Shown: in pieces, positions 7,163 through 8,311 of the stretch
Position numbering within the stretch: the first letter of the stretch is position 1
Layout: the number at the start of each line of letters is the position of its first letter
From: an uncultured Collinsella sp.
GTDB lineage: Bacteria; Actinomycetota; Coriobacteriia; Coriobacteriales; Coriobacteriaceae
DNA: 8,311 nt
Assembly (NCBI GenBank): GCA_900552755.1
Contig: USAY01000085.1
Location: forward strand, 1-8,311
Direction: 5' to 3'
Translations under genes and position numbers: made by a program
Notes under the pieces: model-generated
What the model was told of the DNA's origin: nothing
Database searches by the model: none
The model's input: only the letters and a program-made list of their open reading frames with translations

Positions 7163-7243
7163 AGTCATCGGGGACGTTCTTAAACGACTAGTCATTGGGG
7201 ACGTTCTTGTTTGACTGGTCATTTAAGAACGTCCCCAATGACT
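7163..7243. repeat. Three abutting 27-bp repeat units, two direct and one inverted (REP-like element)
   Basis: Unit A is 7163-7189, unit B 7190-7216, both on the + strand; unit C is 7217-7243 on the - strand. All share AGTCAT, then C or T, then GGGGACGTTCTT, and end in GACT or GACC, so each unit has short inverted ends (AGTCA/TGACT). A and C differ at 3 positions, all transitions; A and B differ at 5. B and C form a perfect 22-bp inverted repeat (7187-7208 with 7225-7246, running one CTAG past each unit) around a 16-base loop that itself contains TGAC-TG-GTCA. The block lies between two divergent genes. It has no coding content, spacers or visible target duplication. It looks like a short non-autonomous palindromic element; no transposase is in the window. 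Confidence 0.85.
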
Positions 7244-7314
7244 AGTTCCGTTTGCTGGGGAGGCGTGGGACAATACCGAGCGAACGTGATTGGTTGTCCG
7301 TGGAAAGGGTCGCG

Positions 7315-7740
7315 ATGAACAGGTTGAGGACGCTTGCCGATGTGCTGCGACAGGCTGGCTTTGCACGCATTACGGGCCTGTTTCTTATTTTCTATCTGCT
7401 TTGCTCGACGGCTGTCTGGCTGTCCGAGCCCACGACCCTCACGTTTGGCGATGGTCTCTGGTTTAGCTTTGAGACGGTCTCGACGATTGGCTTTGGCGAT
7501 ATCCCCGCTGAAACGCCGGTTGCCCGCGGCATTACCGTTATCCTAAGCGTCATCAGTATCTTCTATATCGCCATGCTTACGGGCGTGGCGGTGAACTACT
7601 GCAATACGCTTATCAAGATGCGCCAAAAGGACACCATGGCGCGCTTTATGGACGATCTTGAGCATTTGGAAGAGCTCGATCGTGACGAGCTCGCCGATCT
7701 TTCGCGTCGCGTGCGCGAGTATCGTCGACGCCAGCGCTAA
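7315..7740 (+). CDS. Two-TM potassium channel protein (Ion_trans_2 type)
   Basis: The protein has 141 residues from ATG at 7315. AAAGGG lies 5 bases upstream, so I prefer this start to an in-frame TTG at 7252, which has no ribosome site and lies close to the repeat block. TM1 is about 19-37 and the pore helix about 46-56 (DGLWFSFETVS). The selectivity filter is TIGFGD at 57-62, a standard variant of the potassium signature TVGYGD. TM2 is about 69-95. The cytoplasmic tail (about 97-141) is a short charged helix (MDDLEHLEELDRDELADL) ending in an Arg-rich stretch. There is no RCK/TrkA-N ligand domain and no voltage sensor, so it is a minimal pore, presumably a tetramer. The tail could be a coiled-coil assembly domain. 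The LOG-family gene starts 36 bases downstream and is probably cotranscribed. Confidence 0.9.
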   Translation: MNRLRTLADVLRQAGFARITGLFLIFYLLCSTAVWLSEPTTLTFGDGLWFSFETVSTIGFGDIPAETPVARGITVILSVISIFYIAMLTGVAVNYCNTLIKMRQKDTMARFMDDLEHLEELDRDELADLSRRVREYRRRQR

Positions 7741-7776
7741 GACGAACGTCGTGCGCCACAACAAGGGGGACCAAAT

Positions 7777-8310
7777 ATGAATATCACCGTGTATCTGGGT
7801 GCCAGTGCCGGCAATGATCCGGCGTTTCTGCCCGCGGTGCAGGAGCTGGGCAACTGGATTGGCGCCAACGGGCACGCGCTGGTATACGGCGGGTCCAAAT
7901 CGGGGCTGATGGGTGCGCTCGCCGATAGCGTACTCGAGGCGGGTGGACACGTGACGGGTGTTGAGCCGAGCTTTTTTATCGAGGCCGAGTTTCAACATGA
8001 CGGTATCAACGACCTTATCGTGACGAGCGATATGGCCGAGCGTAAAGCCAAGATGATCGAGCTTGGTGATGCGTTCATTGCCTTTCCCGGCGGGACGGGC
8101 ACGCTCGAGGAGATTGCCGAGGTCATGTCCGCGGTGTCGTTGGGGCACCTGAGTGCGCCGTGCATCCTGTATAACCTGGACGGTTACTACAACGACCTTA
8201 AGGCGCTGCTCGGGCACATGATTGATAAGGGGCTTTCGAGCCCGAGGCGCCAGCAAGGCATCTACTTTGCCGACGATTTGCGCGAGATTGCCTCGATTAT
8301 CAACGGATAA
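7777..8310 (+). CDS. LOG-family protein (nucleoside 5'-monophosphate phosphoribohydrolase fold, TIGR00730-like)
   Basis: The protein has 177 residues, full length for the family. A very strong ribosome site, AAGGGGGA, stands 6 bases before ATG 7777. A Rossmann-like fold starts with NITVYLGASAG, followed by YGGSKSGLMG (37-46), where most relatives have YGGG. The signature is MAERKAKMIELGDAFIAFPGG then TGTLEE: Arg89/Lys90 and PGGTGTLEE (104-112, Glu111/Glu112), the nucleotide and catalytic site. Members remove the base from (modified) AMP, releasing ribose 5-phosphate. In plants and some bacteria this activates cytokinins; in most bacteria the substrate is uncertain, and older 'lysine decarboxylase' labels are wrong. 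The protein should be cytosolic and dimeric. It is probably in one transcript with the channel gene 36 bases upstream; no functional link is evident. The stop is one base before the window end, so no terminator can be seen. Confidence 0.92.
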   Translation: MNITVYLGASAGNDPAFLPAVQELGNWIGANGHALVYGGSKSGLMGALADSVLEAGGHVTGVEPSFFIEAEFQHDGINDLIVTSDMAERKAKMIELGDAFIAFPGGTGTLEEIAEVMSAVSLGHLSAPCILYNLDGYYNDLKALLGHMIDKGLSSPRRQQGIYFADDLREIASIING

Positions 8311-8311
8311 G

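Noticed and set aside
7163..7243. Possible CRISPR array
   Set aside because: The units abut without spacers, one is inverted, and there are no cas genes; it fits a palindromic intergenic element instead.
7187..7246. The 22-bp inverted repeat as a transcription terminator
   Set aside because: It lies between two divergent genes where no transcript needs ending, and neither side has a T-run.
7543..8256. 237-codon - strand open frame
   Set aside because: It covers the antisense of both the channel and the LOG gene, each of which has clear motifs and ribosome sites.
7777..8310. Lysine decarboxylase
   Set aside because: The PGGTGTLEE motif and 177-residue length identify the LOG family; the decarboxylase label is a legacy misannotation.

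Overview
The window looks like chromosomal DNA from a fairly high-GC, monoderm-type bacterium. My best guess is a gut Coriobacteriia species such as Collinsella. The basis is overall base and codon use, a lipoprotein sensor typical of Gram-positives, and an intergenic repeat with a GGGGACGTTCTT core that I associate from memory with Collinsella genomes. This assignment is inference; no rRNA or marker gene is present.

Layout, left to right. (1) 1-471: the C-terminal part of a MalY/PatB-type PLP-dependent C-S lyase/aminotransferase on the + strand. (2) 616-3674: a two-gene + strand operon. It encodes a family 3 solute-binding lipoprotein and, with an ATGA stop/start overlap, a hybrid histidine kinase with its own two-unit extracytoplasmic sensor. 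A very strong hairpin (3677-3723) follows. (3) 3744-7070: a - strand pair converging on that hairpin. It contains a 934-residue hybrid histidine kinase with two solute-binding domains built into its N-terminus (EvgS/BvgS-like), followed by a small FMN-binding, NimA-like member of the pyridoxamine-phosphate-oxidase fold. (4) 7071-7314: a divergent intergenic region holding three abutting 27-bp repeat units, two direct and one inverted. (5) 7315-8310: a + strand pair, a two-TM potassium channel with a TIGFGD filter and a LOG-family nucleoside-monophosphate phosphoribohydrolase.

The centre of interest is the pair of convergent, clearly related hybrid kinases. One receives its solute-binding protein as a separate, translationally coupled lipoprotein. 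The other carries two such domains covalently. Neither has an Hpt domain, and the window contains no output response regulator and no ABC permease or ATPase. The binding proteins therefore probably serve signalling rather than import, and the phosphorelay must be completed by partners encoded elsewhere.

All long open frames antisense to these genes are judged to be shadows. I found no tRNA, rRNA, CRISPR array or transposase gene.
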